Shown: positions 31,436 to 42,771, numbered from the stretch's first letter. The stretch is DNA of 64,000 bases from Erinaceus europaeus (GCF_950295315.1 NC_080165.1:6105320-6169319); one strand, 5' to 3'. A program made the numbers and translations. Notes: generated by a model not told the origin, from the sequence alone.

Positions 31436-31679
31436 ATGCATTACTAGTTGGAATGCTGGTTGTGCCCTCCTCCTCCCAACCCCCAAGGATTCTCCATTCC
31501 TTCCTAGTAACTACAGCAGACTGTTTAAAGAGACTTGGGCTCCTGGAATAAAGGGCACATTGTCCAGTTTTTGTTTTAGCTGTGATTAGCGATTTGAATT
31601 AGGTCTGAAGTTCAGCCCCCACTATCCTGGTGGAGGCTTCATTGCTGTAATATTTTTCCTTCTCTCTGTCTCTTTTTTT

Positions 31680-32125
31680 ATTATTTTTAAAATTCTTCTT
31701 TATTCATTATTGGATAAAGACAGAGAGAAGTTGCGAAGGGAAGAGGAGATCGAGAGACACCTACAGCCCTGTGTCAGCATGCAGAAAGCTTTCCCCTTGC
31801 AGGTGGGGACCAGGGGCTTGAATCCTGGTCCTGCAAGCCCCTGGTCCTGGTCCTTTTTAAAAAATTTTATCTTTATTTATTTTATAGAGGTAGCAAGAAA
31901 TTGAGAGGAAAGGGGATATGTAGAGAGAGACAGAGAGACACCTGCAGCACTGCTCCACCACTTGTGAAGCTTTCCCCCAGCAGGTGGGGACCAGGGGCTT
32001 GAACCCTGGTCCCTGTGCATTGTAACATGTGCACTCAATCAGGTGTGCCACCACCCGGCCCCCCATCCTGGTCCTTATACACTGTAATGTGTGCGCTTAA
32101 CCAGGTGAGCCACTGCCTGGCCCCA
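31680..32125 (-). mobile_element. SINE-B, minus strand, split by a second SINE-B
   Basis: Two blocks, 31680-31854 and 32076-32125, form one minus-strand copy. The break carries the inner element. Confidence 0.85.
31855..32065 (-). mobile_element. SINE-B, minus strand, nested, with TSD
   Basis: Complete copy inside another SINE-B on the same strand. The repeat CCTGGTCCTT flanks it (about 31845-31854 and 32066-32075). The source sequence of the host copy is thus duplicated at both ends. Confidence 0.88.
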
Positions 32126-32197
32126 CCCTCTCTCTCTTCCTATCTGAAAAAATTGACCTGTGGCTATAAAGCCCTAGTGATGACAAAGAGATAATGA

Positions 32198-32198
<1 letters not shown>

Positions 32199-32244
<46 letters not shown>
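32199..32244. repeat. (GATA)n microsatellite
   Basis: About 11 perfect GATA units, a typical variable tetranucleotide locus. Confidence 0.96.
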
Positions 32245-32245
<1 letters not shown>

Positions 32246-32549
32246 ATAAGTAAATATTATTAGCACTAGAAATACAAGAGAAAGATCATGGACAATTGCT
32301 CTATTTTTAACTCTGTAGCCTTTTCTTTTATCAAATGTTTTCTCAGTTCTGCTCTGAAATATTGACATGATGAAGTTTATAGAAAATGTCAAATGTTCAA
32401 CCTATCTGCTTGAATATTGACCTAAAACATGCCTACATGCCTTTTTTTTTCTTCTAAAAGGAATTGCATATATTCTTGAGCCAACGAAACTAGTAATGGG
32501 ATGCCAGGCCGAGCAGACAGCAACTCTCAGGTATTTGAAAAGGTTTCTT
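32245..32549. other. No recognisable gene or repeat
   Basis: AT-rich unassigned sequence. Confidence 0.45.
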
Positions 32550-32712
32550 TAGAGTAGGACCAGGCAGTGTGCTGAGCACAATTGTCATCATGAGCAGGAA
32601 CCCGGGTTCAAGCCTCCAGTCCCAGCTTGTGGGGGGTGGGGGGAGACTTGTGAATGGTGACGAAGTGCTGTAGGGCATGTGTCTCTCTGTCTCTGTCTTT
32701 CTCTTCTTTGGG
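32550..32712 (+). mobile_element. SINE-B-like, plus strand, diverged
   Basis: GGACCAGGCAGTGTGCTGAG head, B-box GGGTTCAAGCCTCC, then CT-rich end. The A-tail is weak. Confidence 0.6.
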
Positions 32713-32816
32713 ATGCTCAAGAAATAAGTAGATTCAACTTCTGAAAGTGAAGACAGACACTGCATGTGTTCCTTCTCTTTGGTTTCCTTCCCCTGCTTTT
32801 CTGGCCCCTACAGAGT

Positions 32817-32817
<1 letters not shown>

Positions 32818-32864
<47 letters not shown>

Positions 32865-32874
32865 ACACACACAC
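32818..32874. repeat. (CA)n microsatellite
   Basis: About 28 CA units with a single CAGA interruption. Confidence 0.96.
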
Positions 32875-33010
32875 CTGTCAGACTTTTCATGGTGGGAAGG
32901 CTTCTTCCCGGCACAAACTCTTGGCTCACCCGCTCTGTTACACATCAGTTGCTGGGGCCTAGGAGAATGTTCTTGGGCAGCAGGGGTGGAGCTGTACAGG
33001 TCTCTCTCTG

Positions 33011-33642
33011 TGTCCGATGCTAGTGTCATGGCGAGAGAAGACCCGGGGACTTGTCTCACGGGCAATCTGTTTATTGAACAGCAAAGTAGGGTTTATAAGG
33101 GGTTGTAGGAGGAAGCAAGTTATCCATTCCATATATGGTTTGGAAGAAGAGGGACAAAGGGGTTTGGGAAAAGGTCAGAACACCCCTAGTAAATGTTTAA
33201 CAAGGGGTTTAGTTGATCAAAGGAATTAAGGAAGTAGGGTTATCAATCAATAATCAGCAGACAGAGAGGAGCCTTAAGAGAGGAGATAGATCAAGTAAGA
33301 TTAGAAGGTCCGGAGTGGGTGGAGGAGTAAAGAGGATGACCCTGGATACAGTTTGACAGAGCAGAACAATGATGTGTGAGCTGTATATCATCAGAGAAGA
33401 TGGACTTCTATTAAGTTCTGAGTAAATGAACCAACTGGTTGGAGAAGAAGGAAATGGGCTGCATGCAGAGTCTTTTGTGAGGCACAGAGACTGACAGAGG
33501 GAACTTCCTCCTGGTGGTCGTTTTCTTCCAGGTTCGATCTCAAGTACAGAGAGACTGACAGAAAGGTCGTGTCATCCAGGCACTCACTTTTCAGTGGGAG
33601 GTCCCACACCATGCTCAACCATATCCTCACAATTTCCCTACA
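33011..33642 (-). mobile_element. LTR of an endogenous retrovirus, minus strand
   Basis: Read on the minus strand it starts TGTAGGGAAATTGTG, like the LTR at 22599, and carries CCCTTATAAACCC (TATA-like) and TTCAATAAACAG (poly-A signal). Its 3' half matches 55140-55500. I could not find a clear TSD, so the ends are approximate. No viral gene adjoins it. Confidence 0.7.
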
Positions 33643-33819
33643 CACAACTAAAATTCTAGAGGAGAGGCCGGAGATTGAAGAATGCTATCTCTTACTTGTA
33701 GTTGACGGTAATGCAAAGGACCTAATGCCATTCAATATGCAAGAATCATGGCAGGAGTGAGAATAGGAACACTTCCCAAATGTTAGAGGGTTTGCATTTA
33801 AGTAACAAAGAGAAGAAAA

Positions 33820-34107
33820 GGAGTGGAGGTTCACGGTGGCAGTAACGCACATAGTGGGAAGCACAAGGACCGGCATAAGGATCCTGGTTCGAGCCCCCAG
33901 CTCCCCACCTGCAGGGATGTCACTTCACAAGCAGTGAAGCGGGTCTGCAGGTGTCTTTCTCTCCCCATCATCTCTCGATTTCCCTTAGTCCTATCCAACA
34001 ACAACAATAACAGCAACAACAATAACAACAGTGAAAAAGGCTGGCCACTAGGAGCAATGGATTTGTTGCACAGGCACCTGAGCCCCAGAGATGTTGAAGA
34101 AAAAAAA
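33820..34107 (+). mobile_element. SINE-A long form, plus strand
   Basis: AGGACCGGCATAAGGATCCT, B-box GGTTCGAGCCCCC, CAACAACAATAACA region and the long-form end before poly-A. The first ~20 bases of the head are diverged. Confidence 0.85.
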
Positions 34108-34239
34108 TGTATCAATGCCTTTTGTTGATCAGCTGATAAGCCGCATCAACTTTCCATGATCTGGGAAATAAGATTTGTTTGTTTTTTTAGATAGTGACTG
34201 AGGCAGTGGGAATGAAAGAGACTCTAGTACTGAAACTTC
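34108..34239. other. No recognisable gene or repeat
   Basis: Short unassigned gap. Confidence 0.4.
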
Positions 34240-34690
34240 CCCCTTTAAAAAAAATTATAAGTGACTTAATATTGATTTACAAAATCACATGACAACATGG
34301 ATATTAATTCCACATCATTCCGACCACCAGATTCTGTGTCCCCATTTCCTCCACTGGAAGGTATAAAAAGTTCTACCAAGGTTGACTATTATTTCTACAA
34401 CTATCTGTATGTATATACCCATTTTTTCCTATAGTCCCATATTCCTTTCCAAGTCACACCTACACCTATTACTACTTCGAATTGTCCCTCCTTTTTTCCT
34501 CCTCTCTCTCAGGTCCAGATGGAATTGGAGTTCAGAGTCCTGTGATCACCTTCCCCACTAACATGTCTTCCTTACTGGGAATATGGACGGAAGTTCTCTA
34601 TGGGGAGCAGAAAGTGGGAGGTCTGGCTTCTGTACTTGCTTCTCCACTGGACATTGGAGTTGGCAGGTGGATCCAGACCCCCATCTTGCT
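34240..34690 (-). mobile_element. L1-like 3' end, minus strand, older copy
   Basis: Contains AGGTCTGGCTTCTGTACTTG and the tail side ATATTGATTTACAAAATCAC. Its divergence from the copy at 35085 suggests an older subfamily. Confidence 0.55.
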
Positions 34691-34697
34691 GATCCTC

Positions 34698-34800
34698 CCT
34701 TTAATGTATATGGTGGTTGCAGGGCTTGAATCCGGGATGCACACATGGCAAAGTAGCACATTCTCTAAGTGTGCTATTTTGCTGTCTCCGGGGAATGAGA
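34698..34800 (-). mobile_element. SINE-D, minus strand
   Basis: GGGCTTGAATCCGGGATGCA holds the B-box; ACATGGCAAAGTAGCACATT follows. Confidence 0.6.
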
Positions 34801-35084
34801 TTTGAATCTGTGAATGGATCTGGTGCCTAGAAAGGGTCGTTGGTGATGGATGAGAAACAACTGAGGGTGACGAGGCTGGCGATCGAGGCTCAGGCTGCAG
34901 GCGCAGCTGAGATGCTCTGTATAAGTGTGTCCAGAACAACATCTACAGCAAATCAATTAGACGGCTCGCTTTCTGTTGTGTCCAGTGGCAAAGCTAGTCA
35001 GTTGTTTGAACTTTTCAAGTCCTCTGAGACAAAGTTTCTTTTTTATTATTTTTATGTATATAAACACTGATGAAAACAATAGGA

Positions 35085-35292
35085 TAAGAGTGGTACAACT
35101 CTACACAGTTCCTACCACCAGAACTCCATATCCCATCCCCTCCCCTGATAGCTTTCCTATTCTTTATCCCTCTAGGAATATGGACCCAGGGTCATTGTGG
35201 GATGCAAAAGGTGGAAGGTCTGGCTTCTGTAATTGCTTCCCTGCTGAACATGGGCATTGACAGGTCGATCCATACTCCCAGCCTGTCTCTAA
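35085..35292 (-). mobile_element. L1-like 3' end, minus strand
   Basis: Tail-side GGTACAACTCTACACAGTTC through CATGGGCATTGACAGG. It joins a plus-strand copy of the same family at about 35293. Confidence 0.7.
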
Positions 35293-35838
35293 AGCGTATG
35301 GGCCCAAGGTCATTATCGATAGGGTTTGCAGTCAACAATATTTATACACCTTTCCCATATTTGGGAGCTATTCTCTTCCCTGATCCAGCTTTCTGGTCCT
35401 TTTTCCAGCCATGACATCTCTCCAGACAAAAGCTTGGATCCACCTGCACATCAGACTCAGGGAAAAAAAAAAACTAATATAGTTATGGGCTCTTTGGAAT
35501 ATAACTAAAATAGGACTACTATTTACAAAATGGAGACCCCCCCCCCACACACACACACACAACTCTTCATCTGAACTATTTCAGCCTTTAGGTTCATGAT
35601 TAGTCAACAATTTATTTGGCTTTATATGTTAACTCTCTTTTCAACCATCAGGTTCCAGATGCTAACATGATGCCAACTGGACTTCCTGGACAGATGACCC
35701 CACCAATGTGTCCTGGAGCTCCGCTTCCCCAGATCCCTGCCCCACTAGGGAAAGAGAGAGACAGGCTGGGAGTGTGGATCCACCTGTCAACACCCCTGTT
35801 CAGTGGGGAAGCAATTACAGAAGCCAGACCAAGTTTTT
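35293..35838 (+). mobile_element. L1-like 3' region, plus strand, lacking its tail
   Basis: Matches 45270-45850 block by block but stops near GAAGCCAGACC, before the A-tail. A loss of the 3' end is not expected from normal insertion, so a rearrangement with the adjacent inverted copy is likely. Also holds a short (CA)n near 35548. Confidence 0.65.
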
Positions 35839-36695
35839 TCGTGTGCAAACTCAAAGTATTTTAGGAAAAAACAACAAAACAGCCCCAGAAAGCAGTTTTT
35901 CTTGGAAGATAGAAGCTCCTTCTGACAGGCACCATTGTTCTGCCAGTATCCCTATGAAGGGCTCGGAATAAGGCAGGGAAACACTATTGGTCCACACTTG
36001 CATATTCACACTGACCTTGAAAGGCCTGAGAGAGTGAAACATCTGCTCTGCTGTATCCAAAACTGAGCACATACCACCTCGGAGAGAAAAAACGCAAGCA
36101 AACTGCTTGAGAAACTGGCTGGCCTTCAGAGGAACAGACTCAGAATGGCAGTTTGGAACCGGGAAGAATTTCCATCCCCCACCCCCACCACCACCACTTG
36201 CCCCCACTATTTCTGTAATTATTTCATTTGTGTAAAATCTTGGTATTCTGAAAACTTCTCTAACCATGTAGAGACAAGACAGTTTCTTCTTGTTCCCATT
36301 CTCAGTGCTTGGTGTGACCACTTGCTAAATACGTTTCCCCTTTTTTTATTTACTTAAGACTGAAGCCCTCACACCACTGTGTGACTTTTCCTCATCTCAC
36401 TGCCCAAGCTGCAGATTTCAAAGATAAATCACTGTAATTACTTATTCTCTTGAAAAGGAGCAGGAGGTGTAAAAGTCAGACTAATAGGTACTTTTTAGCC
36501 AACTCAAATGGCACTTTGGAAACTGGTTGCTTTAAACACTTCTCTCTGACTTCAGATTTCCGTATCTTCTAATAATAATATGTGATATTGGAAGCTTGAG
36601 GGAATAAACTGGAACATTTTGCTTACTTTTCAAAAGGGCTTTTACTGAGTCCTATACTTCTAGAACTCAGATTCCATTAGCTCATTAGGAAACTC
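35839..36695. other. No recognisable gene or repeat
   Basis: No supported feature apart from a short ACC-rich patch near 36180. Confidence 0.45.
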
Positions 36696-36701
36696 AGAAA
36701 T

Positions 36702-37128
36702 TGTCGGCAGCCCCCCTGCTCCATCCTCCATTGCTGACACTATGGGCTATTTACATAATCCTTGTTTTGCCTGATCTGTCTTCCTTCTACCTTCAGACCC
36801 ACATTAATGTACTCACTGCAGGGCACATCAATCCCGCCAGTTCAAACCCCAGCAGCCGTTGCTACGGAAGTGTTCAGCCTTCCCTCTTTTTCCTCTTCTC
36901 CACCCCCTTTCTCAGCCATTTCCTTTCCCGACTTGCCACTCCCGGTTCTAAATATATAAAAGCGTTGACTCTGAGCAATAAAGACACATTGCGTTCCTGC
37001 TCCACCACAAGTCCCTGGTCTCTCTCCCACGTTGCTGAGTGAGCAGCAGCCCAGGCTGGCTCTGGTGGAGTTCTCTGCAACCCAGAGAGCACGTGCCTGG
37101 GAAGAAACACCCTCACGCTAGCCCGGCA
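36702..37128 (+). mobile_element. Solo LTR, plus strand, perfect 6-bp TSD
   Basis: A 427-bp LTR, TGTCGG...CGGCA, with TATATAAA at 36953-36960 and AATAAA at 36977-36982. AGAAAT is duplicated at 36696-36701 and 37129-37134. Its 3' region resembles the LTR at 60378. Class II-like by TSD size. Confidence 0.93.
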
Positions 37129-37174
37129 AGAAATAAACCAGAAACTAGAGGTCTGGGATCCAGGATGAATTTTT

Positions 37175-37444
37175 TTTTTTAAATATTTATTTTTATTTAT
37201 TTATTCCCTTTTGTTGCCCTTGTTGTTTTATTGTTGTAGTCATTTTGGATAGGACAGAGAGAAATGGAGAGAGGAGGGGAAGACAGAGAGGAGGAGAGAA
37301 AGATAGACACCTGCAGACCTGCTTCACCGCTTGTGAAGCAACTCTGCTGCAGGTGGGGAGGCAGGGTTCGAACCGGGATCCTTATGCCGTTCCTTGTGCT
37401 TTGCGCCACCTGCGCTTAACCCGCTGCGCTACAGCCCAACTCCC
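37175..37444 (-). mobile_element. SINE-A, minus strand, with TSD
   Basis: Complete short form. The repeat CCAGGATGAATTTTT flanks it (37160-37174 and 37445-37459). It sits just after the solo LTR. Confidence 0.94.
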
Positions 37445-37459
37445 CCAGGATGAATTTTT

Positions 37460-38029
37460 AAAGCAAAGGTAAGAGGTTTTTATTCCATGCCTTTGGTCTG
37501 TTTTTAGGAGGAAATTAATTTTTCTTTATTATCTTTCTTAAGTTAACAAAGTATAATCATAATGACAGGCTTGAATGAACTCCTTTTCTTGGTGATAGAG
37601 AAAAAGATGTTTGCTAAAATTTAATTCCTATTCCAATCTGACTGAGCTGGGTAGTTTTCTGAAAAAATATTTCCTTCAAGTAAATAGAACATAAAATGGC
37701 CATAAAAATCCCTTGAACAGAATCTGTCAAAATTATATATAAATAAGTGACTGGGCCTTTGTTTCAAATGCAAATTCTTACCAAAACATAATTAACCAGT
37801 TCTGACAAATAAAAGGATGAAACAATGTCTTGCTCTTTTGTACTCCTCAAACCCTTGGGGGAAAATCTTCACTGATAAGAAGTGGCCTGTGCTTTCCTGC
37901 TGCCTACTTCTGACTTTTTGACTTTAAACACTTTCAAAATGCAGGCCATCTACCTGCATTTTACACGAGTGGATTTTGGTGGAAAACGCTAATGCTTTAT
38001 TCGTTTCGATACGAATGTTATTTTTTTTT
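37460..38029. other. No recognisable gene or repeat
   Basis: AT-rich unassigned sequence. Confidence 0.45.
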
Positions 38030-38110
38030 TGAATTTTTATTTAGAAAATGGAAACAGTGACACGACTATAGAAGGTTAAATTTCCACACAATTCCCACCA
38101 CAACTTTATA
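38030..38110 (-). mobile_element. L1-like tail fragment, minus strand
   Basis: CCACACAATTCCCACCACAAC matches the minus-strand L1-like ends. Very short. Confidence 0.4.
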
Positions 38111-38324
38111 AATGTCATTTTAAGGTGGTGAAAGCTACCATAAATAAAAGGCAAGAAATAATTTACAAAACACTGAATGCCAGTCTTTCGGGAGCTGATT
38201 CATGGAGTAACCTGATATATCAAATGTACACGAGTTTATGAAATTCATGATTAGCTTTCTCAAGATATTCAGTATTTTAAAATGTCAGCATTTCATACAG
38301 GAATCTTTCAGTTAACAATTTTTC

Positions 38325-38870
38325 AGGGAGTCGGGCAGTAGCACAGCAGGTTAAGCGCAAGTGCTGCCAAGCGCAAGGACTAGTGTAAGGACCCTGGTTC
38401 GAGTCCCCGGCTCCCCACCTGCAGGGGAGTCACTTCACAGGCGGTGATGCAGGTCTGCAGGTGTCTGTCTTTCTCTCCCCCTCTCTGTCTTCCCCTCCTC
38501 TCTCCATTTCTCTCTGTCGTATCCAACAACGACGACATCAATAACAACAACAATAGTAACTGCAACAATAAAAAACAACAAGGGCGGGGCCGGATGGTGG
38601 CACACCTGGTTGAGCGCACATGTTACAGTGCACAAGGACCCAGGTTCGAGCCCACAGTCCCCACCTGCAGGGGGAAAGCTTCACAAGTGGTGAAGCAGGG
38701 CTGCAGGTGTGTCTCTCTGTCTCTCACCCTCTCTATCCCTCCCTTCCCTCTCAATTTCTGACTGTCTGTATCCAATAAATAAATAAATACATACATAAAT
38801 AAAAGATTAAAAAAAAAACAAGGGCAACAAAAGGGAATAAATAAAGAAATAAATAAATAGTTTTTTAAAA
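38325..38870 (+). mobile_element. SINE-A, plus strand, split by SINE-B
   Basis: 38325-38585 carries head, body and CAACAA region; the remaining AACAAAAGGGAATAAATAAA tail follows at 38817. Confidence 0.92.
38586..38816 (+). mobile_element. SINE-B, plus strand, nested in SINE-A tail
   Basis: Complete, little diverged copy. ACAAGGGC is repeated at both junctions as a TSD. This is a clear case of B inserting after A. Confidence 0.92.
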
Positions 38871-38944
38871 AAGACTTTTTCGTACTACAGCATCATCTTT
38901 GCTAAACTCTGGATTATTTTAAATACTTTTAGCTTTGAAATTAA

Positions 38945-39120
38945 AATGTGAAGCTGATGAAGCTGGGGAGGAACTCAGAGGCAGGTTGTCTGCTCTGTAT
39001 GTCAGCTGCACCACAGAATTCCACGCATGGCAGGGTACTTTGGGCAGCCTCTTCCTCTTTCTTCCTCTCTCTCCCTCTCCCTCTCCCCCACCCCTGTCTC
39101 ATTTCCTTAAAAATAAAAAT
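38945..39120 (+). mobile_element. Possible old SINE, plus strand
   Basis: A CT-rich stretch ending in TTAAAAATAAAAATAAATTT suggests a SINE 3' end; the head is not recognisable. Confidence 0.3.
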
Positions 39121-39202
39121 AAATTTGGGATGGAAAAAGGACTCAGTGGTATACAGCATGTGTGAGACTGACTTCAATCTCTTGCACTGTATAGGATGGG
39201 GT

Positions 39203-39332
39203 GGGAGGGGCAGAGATAGCATAATGGTTATGCAAAGAGACTCATGCCTGAGGCTCCAAAATTCCAGGTTCAATTCCCAGCACCACCATAAGCCAGAGCT
39301 GAATAGAGCTCGGGTAAAAAAAAAAATCAAGT

Positions 39333-39373
<41 letters not shown>
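39203..39373 (+). mobile_element. SINE-C, plus strand, with (TAA)n tail
   Basis: Head GAGATAGCATAATGGTTATG, full body, poly-A and about 14 TAA units (39332-39373). Confidence 0.92.
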
Positions 39374-39375
<2 letters not shown>

Positions 39376-39540
39376 TGCATAAAAGATAGCATGTATCTCA
39401 GATAACTGGGGAATCACTGAACTGGTGGCATACTGGACTTTCATATGTAATAAAATATGTCTTTCTTAAAAGTATGTCAGAGATGTGAAACTATATTCCC
39501 ATGGCAACAGACTTGCGAATCAACATTCTTCAATAAAATA

Positions 39541-39606
39541 GGAAGGAAGGAAGGAAGGAAGGAAGGAAGGAAGGAAGGAAGGAAGGAAGGAAGGAAGGAA
39601 GGAAGG
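39541..39606. repeat. (GGAA)n microsatellite
   Basis: About 16 uninterrupted GGAA units. GGAA is the core motif bound by ETS-family factors. Confidence 0.97.
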
Positions 39607-39609
39607 ACG

Positions 39610-40035
39610 TCAGTCAGTAAAACCAGTGTGCTCAGTGGACCATTTGCACTGGCCACACTTGCAGACTTGATGTAATGATAGCTGGATGCAGACTCAGTCA
39701 TCCTGTCTGGAGGAGTGCGCGCTGTATAAATTCAGGCTGGCGACAGGTGAACGGTGTCCATTCCCAGCTGTGATGCGAATCAGGCTTCACCGAGATGTGC
39801 AAGACCCAGACGGTAGGCCTGGCCGGGACTGTGAGCTGTCTGAGCAGAGACCTGGCTGCTCCAGTGATCCCCGGCTGATTCAGAGACTCGGGATAAGGGC
39901 GCACGGTGAGGGCAGCAGCACAGCAGGCAGGTTATGTTCAAGTTTTCTGGAAGTGATTTTTTTCTGTCCTTCTGTCCAGGTTGCTCTACAGAACTACTAA
40001 AGGGGAATCTCATGCTGGGGTCCGGGCAAGGGCCT
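39610..40035. other. No recognisable gene or repeat
   Basis: Slightly GC-rich and unassigned. Confidence 0.45.
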
Positions 40036-40040
40036 TCTTT

Positions 40041-40097
<57 letters not shown>

Positions 40098-40143
40098 TTT
40101 AACTTCCCAGGTGATGGCAGTTCCCACCTACTATGCAGCACAG

Positions 40144-40187
<44 letters not shown>

Positions 40188-40190
40188 AGC
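40036..40190. repeat. (TTTC)n and (CT)n microsatellites
   Basis: About 14 TTTC units at 40039-40096 and a (CT)n at 40144-40190, with unique sequence between. Confidence 0.95.
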
Positions 40191-41060
40191 CCTGTTTCTT
40201 GCAGGGAGAATCTAAGTTCTTGGGAACCCTCTGGTGATAAGAGCTTTCTTTGTTATTCATAGTGAGTCCTTGGACCTCAAGTAGGTAACTCAGAACTGGG
40301 GTGGGATGCCCAAAAGGCCAGTTGAGTGAGCAGACAGTCGTGTCTTGAGTGTTCCTGAGAGCAGCACAACCTCTCACCCTCCAGGAAGGGAAGGGAAGGA
40401 GACTGAAGGCTGAATTCAGGTCTGCGGTTAGTGATTCCCTCAATCCTGACTACATAAAGAAGCGAGCTAACAGACCAGAACTCTGGATCTGAAACTTGGA
40501 GGGGCTTCTTGACTTGTAAAAGCACTGTCGTACTGGAAGCGTGACCAATCCTAGTTCCCGAGAGGAAGGATCTGGAAACTGCCTTTGGGAGCCTTTCAGA
40601 CATGTCTCTGAATCCGGCAGGTCTTCATTTACAACAGAACTGTCATACTAGGCTCAGTGCTTTCCTCAGTCCTGTAAGTCACGTCAGCCCACCATCAGAC
40701 CCGAAGGAGTAGCAGGAACTCCTGATTCTCTAGCCAGCTTGGGTGACCTGGTTCCCCACCCACACCCCCCAAGTTTGCAGCTGGTACCCCAAGTACAGCT
40801 ATCTTACCGGGAACTTCCCTTGGGCATCTGGAGTCAGGCTGGCTGTGGGTGGGAGTTTAACTGCAGTACGGTAACCACAAAGCTGGGAACTGCGACCCTG
40901 TCAAGATGTGACAGGAGCATTGAGTGAGGGTCGCAGCAATTCCTTTAGGCCAAGGCGGTGACATATATACTACCAGGGCCCACATAGGGCTGGGGGTGAA
41001 AGGAGCGGACAGAAGCCTAACCGCAAAGTCTCACAAAGTAGAAACTATTAACTGGGGCAG
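40191..41060. other. No recognisable gene or repeat
   Basis: GC-moderate, no element boundaries seen. Confidence 0.45.
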
Positions 41061-41084
41061 GGCGGCGGGCAGGCGGTGGGAGGG

Positions 41085-41324
41085 GGCGGTGAGTGTGCAG
41101 TGGCAGAGTGCATATATATCATCAGACAGAGGACTGGGGTTCAAGCCCCTGGCTCCCACTGCAGGTCCTCAGAAAGGGTAAAGCAGGGCTGCAGGTGTCT
41201 CTTTCAATCTATTTTCCCCTTTGCCTCTCCGTTTCTCTCTGGAGAGAGAGAGAGAGAGCCTGTCAGGAACAATATGTTAGTTGTGCCATCACAACGATAA
41301 CCCTGAAGGCAATAAAATTTTTTT
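41085..41324 (+). mobile_element. SINE-B, plus strand, diverged
   Basis: GGGGTTCAAGCCCCTGGCTC, AAGCAGGGCTGCAGGTGTCT and an ACGATAACCCTGAAGGC end like the SINE-A long form, followed by an A-rich tail. Confidence 0.65.
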
Positions 41325-41338
41325 AAAAATAGACTTGT

Positions 41339-41552
41339 TTTTTAAAATTTATTATTATCTTTATTTATTGGATAGAGACAGCCAGAAATCAAGAGGGAAG
41401 GGGGTGATAGAGTGGGAGAGAGAGAGACACCTGCAGCCCTGCTTCACCACTCGTAAAGCTTTCCCCCTGCAGGTGGGGACTGGGGTCTTGAACCTGGGTC
41501 CTTGCACAATGTAATACATGCACTCAGCCAGGTGCACCACCACCTGGCCCCT
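41339..41552 (-). mobile_element. SINE-B, minus strand, with 14-bp TSD
   Basis: Complete copy. AAAAATAGACTTGT is duplicated exactly at 41325-41338 and 41553-41566. It landed in the A-tail of the preceding SINE. Confidence 0.95.
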
Positions 41553-41566
41553 AAAAATAGACTTGT

Positions 41567-41857
41567 AAGGAGGACAAAAGATCAGTAATGAGAACTGCTT
41601 AATGTAATGGGGCATGATAGCTCCAGGTTTGAACTAATAATCTCCACTGTCCCCATAAATAACTTAGGCACAAGAGTGACAGACTGTTTCCTGCGTCACT
41701 ACCCACAAAGTCACAGGGAGGAAGCTCCCTGTTTAATCAGAACTGGGGTTTGTCTAGGGTGGAATTAAACCAGCTGGTGTCACAGTTATAAAAATGAGTG
41801 GAAATAGAGTCATAAAGTACACATCTGGATAATTTAAATTCTTCCCAGAAGTACTTT
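41567..41857. other. No recognisable gene or repeat
   Basis: No supported feature. Confidence 0.4.
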
Positions 41858-42063
41858 CTATTTTTATTTATTTATTATTGGATAGCGACAAGGAAATGTT
41901 GAGAAGAGATGGGGAGATGGGGAGAGAAACAGAGATGCCTGCAGCCCTGCTTCACCATGTGTGAAGCTTCTCCCCCTGCGGGTGGGGGACCAGGGGCTTG
42001 AACCTGGGTCCTTGTGCACTCTGATGTGTGTGCTTAACCAGGTGTGCCACCACCTGACCCCCA
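41858..42063 (-). mobile_element. SINE-B, minus strand
   Basis: Tail-side TTATTTATTTATTATTGGAT, body and GGTGGTGGCACACCTGG head (minus strand). Confidence 0.9.
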
Positions 42064-42148
42064 ACCCTCACTATAAGTAGTTTCTTAAAGGAATGTGTAC
42101 TGAGCATACGTCAGTCACTTCAGTATGTCTTTGTGGCTTGTGGTTTTT

Positions 42149-42428
42149 TCTTTTTTTTTTTTTTCCTCCAATGTTATTGCTGGGCTCCATACCTACACTA
42201 CAAATCCACTACTACTGTGGTCATTTATTTTTCTTTCTCTCTCTCTCTCTCTCTCTTTTTGATAGGACACAGAGAAACTGAGAGAGGAGAGGAAGACAGG
42301 GAGAGAGAAAAATGAGATTTCCCCCCCCCCCCAAAGGTGGGGAGCTGGGAGCCTGAACCAGGTTCCTTGAGTGGGTCCTTGTGCTTGGTACTATGTGCTC
42401 TTAACCAGGTGCCCCACCGCCTGGCCCC
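42149..42428 (-). mobile_element. SINE-A long form, minus strand, diverged
   Basis: T-run, TCCTCCAATGTTATTGCTGG and a (CT)n where the CAACAA region normally lies; head GGGGCCAGGCGGTGGGG is closer to SINE-B. An older A/B intermediate. Confidence 0.75.
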
Positions 42429-42771
42429 TCTTGCGTTTCTTGGTGTTGAAGTCTAAGTAAGAATCTGTTGTCCAGGTTGTCTTGTCACTGAAGAAGGTGA
42501 GCTGCCTGGCTGGTATCCAAGAGGTCTCCCAAGGTGGCATTTATCTTGATGGACTTACCATCACCCGCAGTCTTTTGACAAGAAGTTCTTTCTAGGTGCA
42601 CAGTTTCCACCTCGCTGCCCCTCTGGAGTTGATTCAGTTTGGACGAGGTGGTTCACTGGGAGTAAACCTCGGGAGTCTAGAATAGAGGTCCAGTGTATAC
42701 GTGAATGACTCATGATGTGGTGCTGTGACTGTAATCTCTCTGTACACAAAACCTGAGCGAAAGACACAGGC
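42429..42771. other. No recognisable gene or repeat
   Basis: No supported feature. Confidence 0.45.

Noticed and set aside
32766..33108. Thr/His repeat frames
   Set aside because: Translated (CA)n microsatellite.
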